Part shown: positions 26,679 through 37,700 of the stretch, in pieces
Position numbering within the stretch: position 1 is the first letter of the stretch
How the letters are laid out: each line of letters begins with the position of its first letter
NCBI GenBank assembly: GCA_016933025.1
Contig: JAFGBT010000019.1
Location: 1-64,000, forward strand
Length of the DNA: 64,000 bases
Reading direction: 5' to 3'
Source of the DNA: Spirochaetota bacterium
Lineage (GTDB): Bacteria > Spirochaetota > UBA4802 > UBA5550
Program-made: the position numbers and the translations under genes
Notes under the pieces: model-generated
Told to the model about the DNA's origin: nothing
The model's database searches: none
Seen by the model: the letters and a program-made list of their open reading frames with translations, nothing else

Positions 26679-27164
26679 GTGGAAATACTCCCCTTACATC
26701 TTCGGCCAGAACACGCCCCCGTCATCGCCTTATGGGCGTATGATGAGTGGTACAATGACCGCTCGCTGGATTATGACACGGTCAGGAGAGCCTTCCTCGC
26801 CCGAACCAAAGACGATTCTCTGCCCCAGTCATTTGTAGCCGTGGACGGCCCGGTTCCGGTCGGCATGGTCACCCTGAAGCTCGATGATCTCTGGACGAGA
26901 AAGGACCTCAATCCGTGGCTCTCCTCGCTCTATGTCGTGCCGGGCCGCCGCAACGAGGGAATCGGGCATGCGCTGGTCTGCGCTGTGATCAGCCGGGCCG
27001 CATACCTCGGTTACGACAGCCTGTACCTGTTCCTGGGGCAGTCCGATCCCGACCGTCTGGAGCGCTATTATTCTGAAAAGGGCTGGAGAGCGATTGGAGC
27101 GGCGAAGGATAACGACGGCCTCGAGACGATGGTAATGATGTACAGCCTGCCGCGTCCCGGGTGA
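26679..27164 (+). CDS. GNAT-family acetyltransferase
   Basis: The 161-aa product has one Gcn5-like domain with the acetyl-CoA loop motif VVPGRRNEGIGHALVCAVI (about residues 86-104) and a following LFLGQSDPDRLERYYSEKGW typical of motif B. The acceptor is unknown; the family acetylates amines in antibiotics, polyamines or proteins. It starts with GTG at 26679 and converges with the HD-GYP gene (7-bp gap). Confidence 0.85.
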   Translation: MEILPLHLRPEHAPVIALWAYDEWYNDRSLDYDTVRRAFLARTKDDSLPQSFVAVDGPVPVGMVTLKLDDLWTRKDLNPWLSSLYVVPGRRNEGIGHALVCAVISRAAYLGYDSLYLFLGQSDPDRLERYYSEKGWRAIGAAKDNDGLETMVMMYSLPRPG

Positions 27165-27171
27165 CGGGCCT

Positions 27172-28515
27172 TTACGGCATCTTGTATTTTTTCTGCCTGA
27201 AGATGCTAATGCATATATCCACGACGTCTTTGTCGAAAAGGATTCCCCGCTTTTTCTCGATCTCCATAAGGGCATTGTCAATCCCGAGTGCCGGCCGGTA
27301 CGGACGGTCCGAGGCCATCGCCTCGACTACGTCGGCGACGCATATTATACGAGCCCCCAGAAGAATGCCGTCGCTGGAAAGCCCCTGCGGATAGCCTGAC
27401 CCGTTGTACCATTCGTGGTGCTGGTAAACCATTTCCGCAAGGGGCCAGGGAAACTCGATGGTTTTCAGTATGTCGAACCCGATTTGAGGGTGGGTTTTGA
27501 TAAGATCGAACTCGATAGGGGAGAGCCGGCCCGGCTTACTCAGGATTTCTGTCGGGATGCATATCTTGCCGAGGTCATGGATGATCCCGGCCATGAAGAT
27601 GCCTTCCACCTGTTTTTCTCCGAGGTTCATCTCGATCGCGATGGTCCGCGCGATATCGGCAACGCGACGCTGGTGGCCCGCCGTATACGGATCGCGCGTC
27701 TCAATTGTCTGCGCCATGGCATGGATGATGCCGCTTACCGACTTCTTGATCTGGATGAAGCTTTCCTTAAGCTTCATTTCATTGGAGACCCTTTCCGTGT
27801 CGTCGCGCAGGACTATGACCGAGCCAGCTTTGTCGCCGTTGATGTCGCTGATGGGAGATATGCTGAAATCCACCGGTACTTTTTTGCCGCTCGGCGAGAT
27901 GAAATAATTGAAATGAATCTCGTCTTCCAGCGGATCCGCCCCGCCCTGGAGGCCGTTATAGCGGATGTTGAGCACATCGGTGAAGCGCTTGCCGACAAGC
28001 TTGTCGATAGTCAGCTCAGTGATCTTTTCCGCGATTGGGTTTACGTAGGTAATCTGGTCGGAATTGTCCATGACGAAAACCGCGTCCCCGATGCTGTTAA
28101 GAATCGTGAAGAACCGGAGCTCGCTTTCTTTAAGCTTTTCCTCCATCTCGTGCCGCAAAATGGCGAGATCGATGGCGGATTTCAGCTCTTTCTTGTCCAC
28201 CGGCTTCACGATAAAGCCCGACGGATTCGCGGTAAGGGCCCGTTTCAGAGTCTCGTTGTCAGATGACGATGTTATGAATATGACCGGGGTATTGCTGGTT
28301 TCATTTATCTGCCGTGCGGTTTCGATCCCGTCGATTTTTCCGACAAGGACAATGTCCATCAGCACCAGATCATAGTTGGCTTTAAGGACCTCGCGAACAG
28401 CCTCCTCTCCGGTGACCACGGTCTTGTTGATATGGTAGCCCATCTGCTCGATAAATTTATCGAGTAGGAGAATTGTCGTGTTGTCGTCCTCGACAAGCAG
28501 AATTTTTTTACTCAT
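27172..28515 (-). CDS. Response regulator with PAS and HD-GYP domains
   Basis: The 447-aa product has a receiver domain (residues 1-120; D10/D11 and phosphoacceptor D54 in LVLMDIVL), a PAS domain (about 140-265), and a C-terminal HD-GYP phosphodiesterase domain. HD-GYP landmarks are AGHQRRVADIA, IIHDLGK, HHEWYNGSGYPQGL and VADVVEAMASDRPYRP. Family members hydrolyse cyclic di-GMP, so this probably links a histidine kinase signal and a PAS ligand to second-messenger turnover. The start at 28515 gives the normal receiver N-terminus MSKKILLVEDD; the longer frame adds 42 unlikely residues. No kinase is adjacent. Confidence 0.92.
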   Translation of the reverse strand: MSKKILLVEDDNTTILLLDKFIEQMGYHINKTVVTGEEAVREVLKANYDLVLMDIVLVGKIDGIETARQINETSNTPVIFITSSSDNETLKRALTANPSGFIVKPVDKKELKSAIDLAILRHEMEEKLKESELRFFTILNSIGDAVFVMDNSDQITYVNPIAEKITELTIDKLVGKRFTDVLNIRYNGLQGGADPLEDEIHFNYFISPSGKKVPVDFSISPISDINGDKAGSVIVLRDDTERVSNEMKLKESFIQIKKSVSGIIHAMAQTIETRDPYTAGHQRRVADIARTIAIEMNLGEKQVEGIFMAGIIHDLGKICIPTEILSKPGRLSPIEFDLIKTHPQIGFDILKTIEFPWPLAEMVYQHHEWYNGSGYPQGLSSDGILLGARIICVADVVEAMASDRPYRPALGIDNALMEIEKKRGILFDKDVVDICISIFRQKKYKMP

Positions 28516-28792
28516 GAACTGGCCTTTGAAAGTCTCGATATATAAAAACCCGCTTCTAAACGTTCTGTCCGGTGATGTGTGCGACATAATTATTTTATTA
28601 AAATGTCGCCCCAGATTTTCACAGTGAACGAAAAAATTCAAATCAATCTTATGTAATATACCAAAAATTATTTATCAAGTAAACAATCGGCGTAAAAAAC
28701 GTGTATCACGGCCTTCTTTCGTAAAACTTGGTGCGGCATTGCAGTTCAATCAAGGCGGTTGCATTATTTTTTTAATCTGATATATTTTTTTG

Positions 28793-28920
28793 GGCCATGA
28801 TCCTGTTTTTTATATATTTTATTTGATTATTGTTCAAAAATCTTTATGGACAAAAATTTATGTAGATATTTTGATGGGCTGAATTTTAAACTGCTTTCTT
28901 GAAAAAAAGCAGTTTTTTTA
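28793..28920 (+). ncRNA. Candidate short terminated leader or sRNA
   Basis: The 490 bp between 28516 and 29005 hold no gene. On the plus strand a promoter-like pair, TTGCAT (28759-28764) and TATATT (28781-28786) with a 16-bp spacer, is followed about 105 bp later by an intrinsic terminator (28888-28920). Nothing coding lies upstream for that terminator to serve, since the nearest plus gene ends at 27164. Either a small RNA of about 125 nt or a regulated leader of the giant gene at 29006 would explain it. No known riboswitch class is recognised. Confidence 0.4.
28888..28920 (+). terminator. Rho-independent terminator upstream of the giant activase gene
   Basis: A 10-bp perfect stem (AAACTGCTTT, 28888-28897, with AAAGCAGTTT, 28906-28915) is followed immediately by a T-run. 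It is 85 bp before the start codon at 29006. Confidence 0.7.
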
Positions 28921-29005
28921 TTTTACAATTCAGGTCTCGCGGGAGCATCGTGCCGTATCGAAACTTCCCGTCGGCGTGGAATATCTTACATGGAGGCTTT
29001 TTAAC

Positions 29006-32000
29006 ATGCAGAGTCTGGGTATAAATATTGGGTCGTCCAGCATCAAGGTAGTGATGCTGGAGGACAGGCGGATACTCTGGAATAAAAATGTCGCCCATGA
29101 GGGTAATTTTGTCGAGACGCTGAAGAGCGTACTGCTGGAAAAGAAACTGCAGCCCGGCATCCCTTCTCTCGTCACCGGCACCGAGGGACGCTATCTGCTG
29201 AACATGAATAACGTGCTCGAGTCAATATGCATTGAAGAAGCCTTGCGTCAGCTTGACCTCAGGGCCGATGCGCTTGTATCCCTGGGCGGTGAGAATTTCG
29301 TCGTCTATACGATCGATAAAGACGGTAAAATTATAACAAGCTTCGCCGGGAACAAGTGCGCTTCCGGAACCGGCGAGTTTTTCAAACAGCAACTGGGCCG
29401 GATGGACCTGAGACTCGTCGATGTGGAGCATGTGCCCGAGACCGCGCGCGTGTGCCACATGTCGTCGCGCTGTTCCGTGTTCATGAAAAGCGACTGCACC
29501 CACAAGTTGAACAAGGGCGAGGCGACCAAGGCGGACATCGTCATGTCCCTTTCCGATGTCATGGCGACCAAGGTGTCCGATTTCCTGAAACGAGCGCGCA
29601 TCAAGACCGGCAGGGTAGTTTTGGCCGGCGGCGTGACAAAGAACAGATTCATCATCCGGTTCGTTAAGGAAAAATTGCCCGATATCGAGTTTATTGTGCC
29701 GGAGGAAGCCCCGTACCTGGAGGCCTACGGCGCTGCGTGCCTGGCAAGGACGTCAGGGAGCCCTCTCATCGGGATAGCCGGCCTCTTCAAGCCGCAGAAG
29801 GTGGAATACGGCAGATATAAAAGCCTGAAGACTGCGGAAGGAAAGGTGACCTATCTTGAATCAAGGCGCGGCTCGCCGAAACCGGGAGGAGAGTATATTC
29901 TCGGTGTTGACGGCGGTTCGACTACCACAAAGGTGGCTCTTATAGACATAACTACCGACGAGATCGTCGCCTCCCATTACGGACGGACCCACGGCGACCC
30001 GGTGAATGCGCTGAAAGAATGTCTGGCCGAAGTCAAGAAACAACTGAGGGAGCAGATAGGCGATGCGAAGATCAACATCAGCATCGCGTCCACCACCGGA
30101 TCGTCCCGCGAGATACTCGGCGTGTTCCTGGAAACGCCGGCAGTCTACAACGAGATCATAGCCCACGCGGTCGGGACCACGTACTTCAAGCCGGATATCG
30201 ATACCATTTTCGAGATAGGGGGCCAGGACGCTAAGTACGCCCTACTGAAAAACAGGGTCCCGATCGATTACGCAATGAACGAGGCGTGCTCGGCCGGGAC
30301 GGGATCGTTCCTCGAGGAATCGGCGTCGGGCGATCTGAATATCATCAATGTGCGTGATATCGGCGATATAGCGGTGCAGGCCGAGGGGCCGTTGAAATTC
30401 GGCGAGCAATGTTCCGCCTTCATAAATTCGGATATCCGGAAGGCCATCCAGCTCGGTGCCTCCCGGGAGGACATTACGGCTGGTATCATCACTTCGATCG
30501 TGTCGAACTACCTCAACAGGGTCGTGGGGAACCGGACCATCGGCGATAATATCGTTCTCCAGGGCGGCGTTGCGCTCAACAAGGCGGTGCCGCTCGCCTT
30601 CGCGATGCTTATGGACAAGAACATCACGATCCCGCCCGACCCTGAGCTCCTGGGTTGCTTCGGCGTGGGGATACTTGCGAAGCAGAAGTATGAGGACCGG
30701 CTCATCGAAAAGGGAAGCTTTGATATCGATGCCATCCTGAACACGAAGATAATCTACGAACGCGAGTTCAACTGCAAATCATGCGACAATGAGTGTCCCA
30801 TCCGCGTCCTCAATGTTAACGGGCATAAATACATGTTCGGCGGGCGCTGCAATAAGTACGCGAACATGAGAAAGAAGAAGAAAATAGACGAGGCAAAGGT
30901 TTTCAACTACATCGAAAAAAGGGACCAGCTGATGTTCCAGGAATGCGCTCCTCGGAAGGAGGATTTTGTGAGGATGCGGGATTTCATCGTGGGCGTCCCC
31001 AAGGCCTTTTCCATCTATACGCTGTGGCCGCTCTATTCCTGGTTTTTTCATACCCTGGGAATCGAGACAAGACTCTCTGAGGAGATCTCACACGACGGCG
31101 TCGCGCGGACGGAAGGCTCTTATTGCTTCCCCGCGGAGATAGCCCACGGGGCCGTGCAGAATATTTTAAACGAGGGGCTTGATTATATTTTCGTGCCACA
31201 CTTCAGGGACCTGGAGAGTTATGTCGACGATGTGCACGCCAATTTCTGCCCCATCACGCAATCGCTTCCCTATTACATCCAGAAGGCGTTTCCCGAGATC
31301 GATCCGGACACGTTCCTCGCTCCCATTGTCAGCTTCAAGTTCGGAATGGAAAAGGCGCTGGAGGGATTCGTACGGATGGGCGAGCAACTGGGCATATCCG
31401 AACGCGAGGTGCGCCGCGCGTTTAATATCGGATGCAAGAAGCAGGAGGAATTCTGGGAGCGATACAAACGCATGGGCGAGGAGGCCTATACCAATGCAGT
31501 GGCCGCCGACCACCCCGTCATCGCGGTCCTGGGTCGGCCGTACAACGCGTTTACCCGGGACGCCAACATGGGAATCCCCCTCAAGTTCACGACCCGCGGG
31601 TATTCGGTCATACCCTTCGACATGCTCCCCTTTGAGCAGGCCAAGATATTCGACAATATGTACTGGTACTATGGTCAGCAGGACATGAAGGCGAGCGTCC
31701 TTCTAAAAGATGAACCTAACATCTTTATCACGTATATCACGAATTTCTCATGCGCTCCGGATTCCTTCATGCTCCATTACGTCAAGTGGATCATGGGAAC
31801 CAAGCCCTTCCTGGTTTTGGAGCTTGACTCTCATTCGGCCGACGCCGGCATCGATACGCGCGTTGAAGCGTTCCTGGATATTATCGAGGGATACCGGTCG
31901 AAGTTCGATCAGATACGCGAAGAGCGTTACGACAACGGTCTCCGCTTCATCAACAATGGGATTGACCCGCTTCACCTTCTTGACTCCCGAAGCGGCCGGA

Positions 32001-33319
32001 AAATCGAGATTTTCGGTAACAAGCGGGTCAAGATGCTCCTTTCCAACATGGGACGGCTTTCCACGGAGCTCCTGGCCGCGTCGCTTCGGGCAGCCAGGAT
32101 CAACGCGGAGGCGATGCCGCTTCCGGACGTCTATACCCTCCAGATGGCGCGGAACCACATGTCCGGAAAGGAATGCCTGCCGTCCCAGCTGGTCCTGGGA
32201 AGCGCCCTCCGCTATTTTTCATCTGACAAGTACAAGAAGGACGAGATTTATCTTCTCTTTGTTCCGACAACGACCGGACCCTGCCGCACCGGTCAGTATT
32301 TCGTGTTTTACGAAAATTTATTCAAGGACATGCGGCTTGAAAATGTCGTGGTGGTCACGCTGGATTCTGATCAATCCTACAACGAACTGGGACCCCGGTT
32401 CAACAAGAGCGCCTGGCTCGGGCTCGTTGTCGCTGACTACATGAAGGACGTCGAAACTTCGCTCCGCACCTGCGCCGTCGATCCGGTCACGGCGATCGCG
32501 AAATACGATGAGCTCTGGCAGGAGCTTATCGATATCACCGAGACCGATATAGACCGGGTACTGCCGGCTCTCGCCAGCATCGCCGGGGAAATCGCCAAAA
32601 TACCCCTGAAGCGTCACGTTGTCGATACCCCGAAGGTCCTCATCGTGGGCGAGATCTACGTCCGCCGCGACGACTTCGCCGTGGACGAGTTGATCCGCAT
32701 GTTCAGCAGACGGGGCATCATAGCCAAGGTTTCAGGCATAACCGAGTGGATCTATTACTGCGACTACACGAGAAAGCACGACATCCAGAAACGGCTGGGC
32801 CTCCTCCCCTGGTATAAGAAGCCGTTCTCGCGGGAAATACGGGAGATGATAGCATGGAGAATCGAGGAGCTGTACAAGCATGGCGTAGAGCGAAAGGTGA
32901 AAAAGGCGCTTTCGGCCACGGGTCTGGTGCCGCACACGCCGCACGATATGGAACGGATCATGCACAACGCGCAGGAGCATTTTGTGACCGACGAGCTCTA
33001 TTCCGAGATATCGGTTTCAAGCGGCGTCGCCTCCACGGCGATGATGGACGACTACTCGGGCATCGTGAACATATCGCCCTTTGCGTGCCTTATCGGCCGG
33101 GTCATAGAGGGTCTCATAACCCCGTGGTCGCGTGAGCGCCGTTTTCCGGTCATATCGGTTGAGATCGACGGCGACATCCTGCCTCCCGGCATTGTGAATA
33201 AGCTGGAGATATTCATGCTCAACGTGCTCAGGTTCCGGTACAACCCCGATGTTTCCGAGATCGTGGAGCGGGAAGGCACGCAGGTCGTTTCGCTTGACAG
33301 GAAGATAATTAGAGCCTGA
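29006..33319 (+). CDS. Giant acyl-CoA dehydratase activase fusion (two activase domains + DUF2229/HgdB-like)
   Basis: The 1437-aa product has two BadF/BadG/HgdC-type ATPase modules in tandem. The first has GINIGSSSIKV, NKCASGTGEFF (C118) and CSVFMKSDC. The second, from about residue 297, has GVDGGSTTTKVALID, NEACSAGTGSF and CSAFINSDI. A cysteine-bearing region (CKSCDNECPIRV) and an HgdB-like/DUF2229 region with GKECLPSQLVLG follow. Activases couple ATP hydrolysis to electron transfer at very low potential; this fusion carries a likely electron acceptor in the same chain, and its substrate is unknown. The ATG at 29006 follows GGAGG by 9-10 nt. A terminator lies upstream in the leader. Confidence 0.88.
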   Translation: MQSLGINIGSSSIKVVMLEDRRILWNKNVAHEGNFVETLKSVLLEKKLQPGIPSLVTGTEGRYLLNMNNVLESICIEEALRQLDLRADALVSLGGENFVVYTIDKDGKIITSFAGNKCASGTGEFFKQQLGRMDLRLVDVEHVPETARVCHMSSRCSVFMKSDCTHKLNKGEATKADIVMSLSDVMATKVSDFLKRARIKTGRVVLAGGVTKNRFIIRFVKEKLPDIEFIVPEEAPYLEAYGAACLARTSGSPLIGIAGLFKPQKVEYGRYKSLKTAEGKVTYLESRRGSPKPGGEYILGVDGGSTTTKVALIDITTDEIVASHYGRTHGDPVNALKECLAEVKKQLREQIGDAKINISIASTTGSSREILGVFLETPAVYNEIIAHAVGTTYFKPDIDTIFEIGGQDAKYALLKNRVPIDYAMNEACSAGTGSFLEESASGDLNIINVRDIGDIAVQAEGPLKFGEQCSAFINSDIRKAIQLGASREDITAGIITSIVSNYLNRVVGNRTIGDNIVLQGGVALNKAVPLAFAMLMDKNITIPPDPELLGCFGVGILAKQKYEDRLIEKGSFDIDAILNTKIIYEREFNCKSCDNECPIRVLNVNGHKYMFGGRCNKYANMRKKKKIDEAKVFNYIEKRDQLMFQECAPRKEDFVRMRDFIVGVPKAFSIYTLWPLYSWFFHTLGIETRLSEEISHDGVARTEGSYCFPAEIAHGAVQNILNEGLDYIFVPHFRDLESYVDDVHANFCPITQSLPYYIQKAFPEIDPDTFLAPIVSFKFGMEKALEGFVRMGEQLGISEREVRRAFNIGCKKQEEFWERYKRMGEEAYTNAVAADHPVIAVLGRPYNAFTRDANMGIPLKFTTRGYSVIPFDMLPFEQAKIFDNMYWYYGQQDMKASVLLKDEPNIFITYITNFSCAPDSFMLHYVKWIMGTKPFLVLELDSHSADAGIDTRVEAFLDIIEGYRSKFDQIREERYDNGLRFINNGIDPLHLLDSRSGRKIEIFGNKRVKMLLSNMGRLSTELLAASLRAARINAEAMPLPDVYTLQMARNHMSGKECLPSQLVLGSALRYFSSDKYKKDEIYLLFVPTTTGPCRTGQYFVFYENLFKDMRLENVVVVTLDSDQSYNELGPRFNKSAWLGLVVADYMKDVETSLRTCAVDPVTAIAKYDELWQELIDITETDIDRVLPALASIAGEIAKIPLKRHVVDTPKVLIVGEIYVRRDDFAVDELIRMFSRRGIIAKVSGITEWIYYCDYTRKHDIQKRLGLLPWYKKPFSREIREMIAWRIEELYKHGVERKVKKALSATGLVPHTPHDMERIMHNAQEHFVTDELYSEISVSSGVASTAMMDDYSGIVNISPFACLIGRVIEGLITPWSRERRFPVISVEIDGDILPPGIVNKLEIFMLNVLRFRYNPDVSEIVEREGTQVVSLDRKIIRA

Positions 33320-33398
33320 CGGCCGTCGGTTTCATTATTGACCTTATGCCGGGGATCCATGGACGGACTGTGGTGCGCCGGCTGTATGCGTGAAGCAG

Positions 33399-34460
33399 CT
33401 AACGTCTTCGAATTTCGGCGATTTTTTTTACGTCCTGAGACGCGTCCTTGTGTATCACCAGTATCTCGTTTCCCGCCTCCACCACGACCACGTCGGAAAG
33501 ACCGACCAGACTGATCCGGCTGTTTTCCGTGAATGCCGAGCAGTTTTTGGAATTCAGGAAGACGGTCCGATCCTGCTTCGGCGACCTGTTGCCGTTTTCG
33601 TCAGGGGGAAGGATTTCGTCGATTGATTTCCAGCTGCCGAGATCGGTCCATCCGAAATCGCCCTTGATGACGACACGGTTGTCGGCCCGTTCCATGATGC
33701 CGTAATCTATCGAAACGGTCTCGACTGAATCGAATATCCGCGTTTTTAGTTCCCAGGGCCTTCCCTCGCTGGAAGCGATTTCGTCCGGGCTGAAGCCGGC
33801 AAGGGGCTGAAAGGCGGACACGTGGGCAGGCATCAGGGCGCCGAACTCCTTCAGAATGAGCGATGTCTTCCAGGCGAAGATGCCGCTGTTCCAGAAGTAT
33901 TTTCCGGACTCATAGTAGCGCCGCGCGCGATCGATATCGGGCTTCTCGACAAACGTATCTATCGGGAGCACGTCACCCGATCCGTCCATGGCCTTGATGT
34001 ACCCGTATCCGGTCTCGGGATAGGTCGGTTTGATGCCGATGGTGACAAGACGGTCCCTCCCCGCTTGGGCGACCGCCTCGCGGAGGATGCGGGTGAATTC
34101 ATCGGTGTTTCGTATATGGTGGTCGGCTGGGAGCGATACCATGATTGAATCGTCAAAGATGCTGTCAAGATAGATCGCCGCGTAAAGAAGTGCGACGGCC
34201 GTGTTTCGGGGTCTCGGCTCAGACAGGATTGTTCCCGGCATGCCGACTTTGTCCAGTTCATCCATAGAGAGGCCTTCATATTTTTTTGAGGTGACGATGA
34301 CAATACGCTCCGGCGCGATCGGGAGCATTCGCTTGATGGTCTCCTCAAGCAGCGTCCCCCTGCCGGACAGGTTGTGGAACTGCTTCGGTTTTGATTCACG
34401 GGAAAGCGGCCAGAGGCGTGTGCCCGCCCCCCCGGCCAGAATGACGGGTATTACGTTCAT
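33399..34460 (-). CDS. manC: Mannose-1-phosphate guanylyltransferase
   Basis: This enzyme makes GDP-mannose from GTP and mannose 1-phosphate for glycan synthesis. The 353-aa product has the pyrophosphorylase signature LAGGAGTRLWPLSRESKPKQ at the N-terminus, EPRPRNTAVAL, LPADHHI, and FVEKPD followed by WNSGIFAW. It lacks the C-terminal cupin isomerase domain of bifunctional ManC/AlgA, so it is the short monofunctional form. It is monocistronic, and no mannan or LPS cluster is adjacent. Confidence 0.93.
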   Translation of the reverse strand: MNVIPVILAGGAGTRLWPLSRESKPKQFHNLSGRGTLLEETIKRMLPIAPERIVIVTSKKYEGLSMDELDKVGMPGTILSEPRPRNTAVALLYAAIYLDSIFDDSIMVSLPADHHIRNTDEFTRILREAVAQAGRDRLVTIGIKPTYPETGYGYIKAMDGSGDVLPIDTFVEKPDIDRARRYYESGKYFWNSGIFAWKTSLILKEFGALMPAHVSAFQPLAGFSPDEIASSEGRPWELKTRIFDSVETVSIDYGIMERADNRVVIKGDFGWTDLGSWKSIDEILPPDENGNRSPKQDRTVFLNSKNCSAFTENSRISLVGLSDVVVVEAGNEILVIHKDASQDVKKIAEIRRR

Positions 34461-34501
34461 CTCGTTTCCGTAGTATAGTATTTATTTACTGTGTGTCATG
34501 A

Positions 34502-34531
34502 ATATGACTTTCTATCGGATATATATGTCAA
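34502..34531 (-). promoter_or_regulatory. Possible promoter of manC
   Basis: On the minus strand a perfect TTGACA (34531-34526) precedes TCATAT (34507-34502) at 18-bp spacing, about 45 bp before the start codon. The -10 is weak. Confidence 0.35.
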
Positions 34532-34755
34532 GAATTATTCATACCGGCATCGTTGGCAAGGCGAGAAGGAGCGGCACCATATTATGAATCTCCCGGTGTA
34601 TATTTTGAGATGATTTCTAATACTTTATGACGATAAATCTATCATAAGCCGGTATCCGGACCCTTTTTTTATTGCAATTACGGATAATGAAATGGTATGG
34701 TATACACGGCGGGGAATTGCGTGTCAGAGCATATTTCGGTTATCAGGAAAAGATT

Positions 34756-37700
34756 GTGGCCGAAGAGAAAAGCTTTTTACAGAACATCAAGCTTGAGATA
34801 AGCAGAAGCTTCAAGCTCGTCCCCTACGAGCGGCTGGCTTTTCATAAGATAATTGGCATTCTGAAATCGGATGTGGGACTGAGCATCCTCATCAAGGAAC
34901 TCGAGCGGGGTCCCGACATCAGGCAGAGCGCTCTGCTTGCGCTTGCTTCTTTCAATCATCCGGAGGCTCTCTCCACCCTCCTGGCATATCTCACAAAGAA
35001 CATTACCGACGACGAACGGCTTGTGATCCTCGACCACGTCAAGCGCACCGGCAGCGCGGCTGACATCAAAGCCGTCATTGGTTTTATTCAGCATTACCAG
35101 GAGAAGCAGGGCTCTCTGGAGGTGACGACCAGGGCCTATGAAGTCCTCGGCATTATCGGCGTGGAGTCGGAAGAGGTGCTGAAGTTCGTTGTCTCGAAAA
35201 TAAATGAGGAACGCCTTGATCCCCTGGTCAGGGCCCTGGCAATAGAATCGCTGTCGTCGTTCAAGTCGATATCCGTATTCGAAAATCTTCTCAAGAAGGG
35301 AGAAGACGCTTTCTGCTTCGGGGCATACAAGGCGATCTATAAACTTTCCATTGAGCTTGCCGAGAAGGCGCGTCAGATGAAGAGCGAGGACGACCGCCTC
35401 TACACCTACTCGCCGGATACCGAAGATAAGATTGTCCTGGAAATCAGGGTGCTTCTCGGGAAGATGGCCCATGATTTTGACTCATATTCCAATCGGACAA
35501 AAATCGCCTTTATCTGCGCGATGATAGCGTGCAATCACCGTGAATACCTGATCTATACCATGAAGGCGCTTACGTCGAGCGACGTCGATCTGGTCAGCAT
35601 GGTGCTCTATTCTCTCTATCAGAACGTCGGTCGGCTGCGGGATCCGGACAAACTCTTCAGGAGCCTGATCGCCATATCCACGGAGGTGGGCCGATTCAAC
35701 GAAATGATCGTCGACATTTTTGTGAAATTTTTCAGCATGCCGGTGGACAGCAGGTCCTTTAATTTATTAAAAGATAAACTCTACAGCTATATCGTGGTGA
35801 CGCTGGAAACATATTTTGAAACATACCGGAAGGAATTCATGATAACCGACGTTATCGAGAAGGGGCTTCCGGAGAGTTTTCAGCGGATCAGGAGATTTTT
35901 ACTGAACAACTGCACGCCGGAGCTGAAGAAGGGAATCATCACCTTCCTCACGCAGGAGGAGCCGTCCATGGTGAAACATGTGATGACCGATCTATCAAGG
36001 CGCATCACATACATTGAAGGCTCGGGAATCGACGACATGAAGCTCCTGGTCGAGGTCCTTCTGGATAAGGACCGGAAGTCCCGGGAGAATTCGGCGGCAC
36101 GCCTCGAGGACCTGAATTTTGAAAAGCTGTATCTGCGGAACCGCATCGTCAGGTTGTGCCGGATTATAGGGATTCTCCATATCGACGAGGCGGCATCTGC
36201 TCTTGTAAACGTATTTAATTATCTCAAAAAATATCCGGACAAGGAAATACTTGACGCCACGGTGCTCACGCTTTCCATCCTCAATTATTCGTACATGCTC
36301 GGAGAGATCGAAGTGATGATCACGACCGGCAGCGATGACGACAGGAAAAACGCACTGAGCCTCCTTTCCCTGTTCACCGAGCAGCGGTCCCTCAATATGA
36401 TTCTCGAGCTCCTCAAGAATCGCCTCGGCGAGGACTCCTCCATAGTTTCATCCGCGCTCGGGATCCTCCTCGAACGCGATATCATGGGAAACATCACGGC
36501 GAGCCAGATTTTCAAGGGGATCGTAGCGAACAACCCGAGCCCGGCGATACGGAGCCTGGCGGTGCTGGGGCTCGGCCAGTGCGGATTCGATTCCGATATC
36601 GATTATCTGAACGACCTGTTCTATCGTATGGGCGCGGACGATCAAAAGGACGTGGTGGTGCGTGCCATGGCGAATATCACCGCCAACAGCACGAGCTATA
36701 ACAAGCGCCAGCTGATCCGCTATCTGCAGGAGTATTTAAAAGATCCCGGAATCAAGGTGAGAATATATTCCTGCCTTCTTCTCGCGCAGATGGGAAACAG
36801 AGAGGCGATGCGGTCCATTCGCGACATGCTCATTATAAAGAACAAGAACATACAGCGGGATATTCTCACCATTCTTGGCGGCAAGACCTCCGTCGAGTTT
36901 TCATTTTTTCTCCTCTCGCTGCTTAAAGAGGAATACGGGATTTCCAACGACATCATTCCGGCGATCAACAGGCTCCCCCGTGATGAAATGAAGGAGATTG
37001 ACGCGTTCATAGTAAATATCTTCCGGAAATACGAGGCGCCGGTCCTGGAAGGAATCCAGGCGCACCCGTCGGATGCCGGCATCATATCAATCGAGGGCCT
37101 TAAAAAAGAACGGATGACGATCATGAATGTTGTTATTCCCGTTCACGACGGTAAGCCTGAGAGGAGCGGGATCCCGGTGCTGATCAATCTGAACCTCTGG
37201 CTCAAGTCCCGCATCGCGGCGGTGATCCAGGATCACGGCGGCTCAATAACAAGAATGTCAAATGAGAATGTTGTTTCGTATTTCCCCGATACTCGTGCGG
37301 CCGCGGAAACCGCCATCGAAATTGGAAGAAACGTCGTGGCGTACAATGATATGCAGATACCCGAGCATAATATCAACGTATATATACAGCTTCTCACCGA
37401 GACTGTAAAGATCATAAATGATGAGATAATTTTGTTCCCGGTCCACATGGCCGGGTCGTTCGGCAACATGCCGGTCGTTAACAAGGTTGTCATTGACCAG
37501 GCCACCATGGAATTGCTGACGAGCAAATTCAGCATCCGCGAAATTCCGGAGCTGACATTATCGATGAACGGATTTGCTGCCCGCTACTTTGAGCTTGTCA
37601 GCCCGATAAATTTCACCGAGATGTCGGATCAGATTGTCAGTAACATGCGGGAGGAGGAGGAGAAGCGTGAGCAGGCGCAGCAGCAGCTTGAGGCCGAAAT

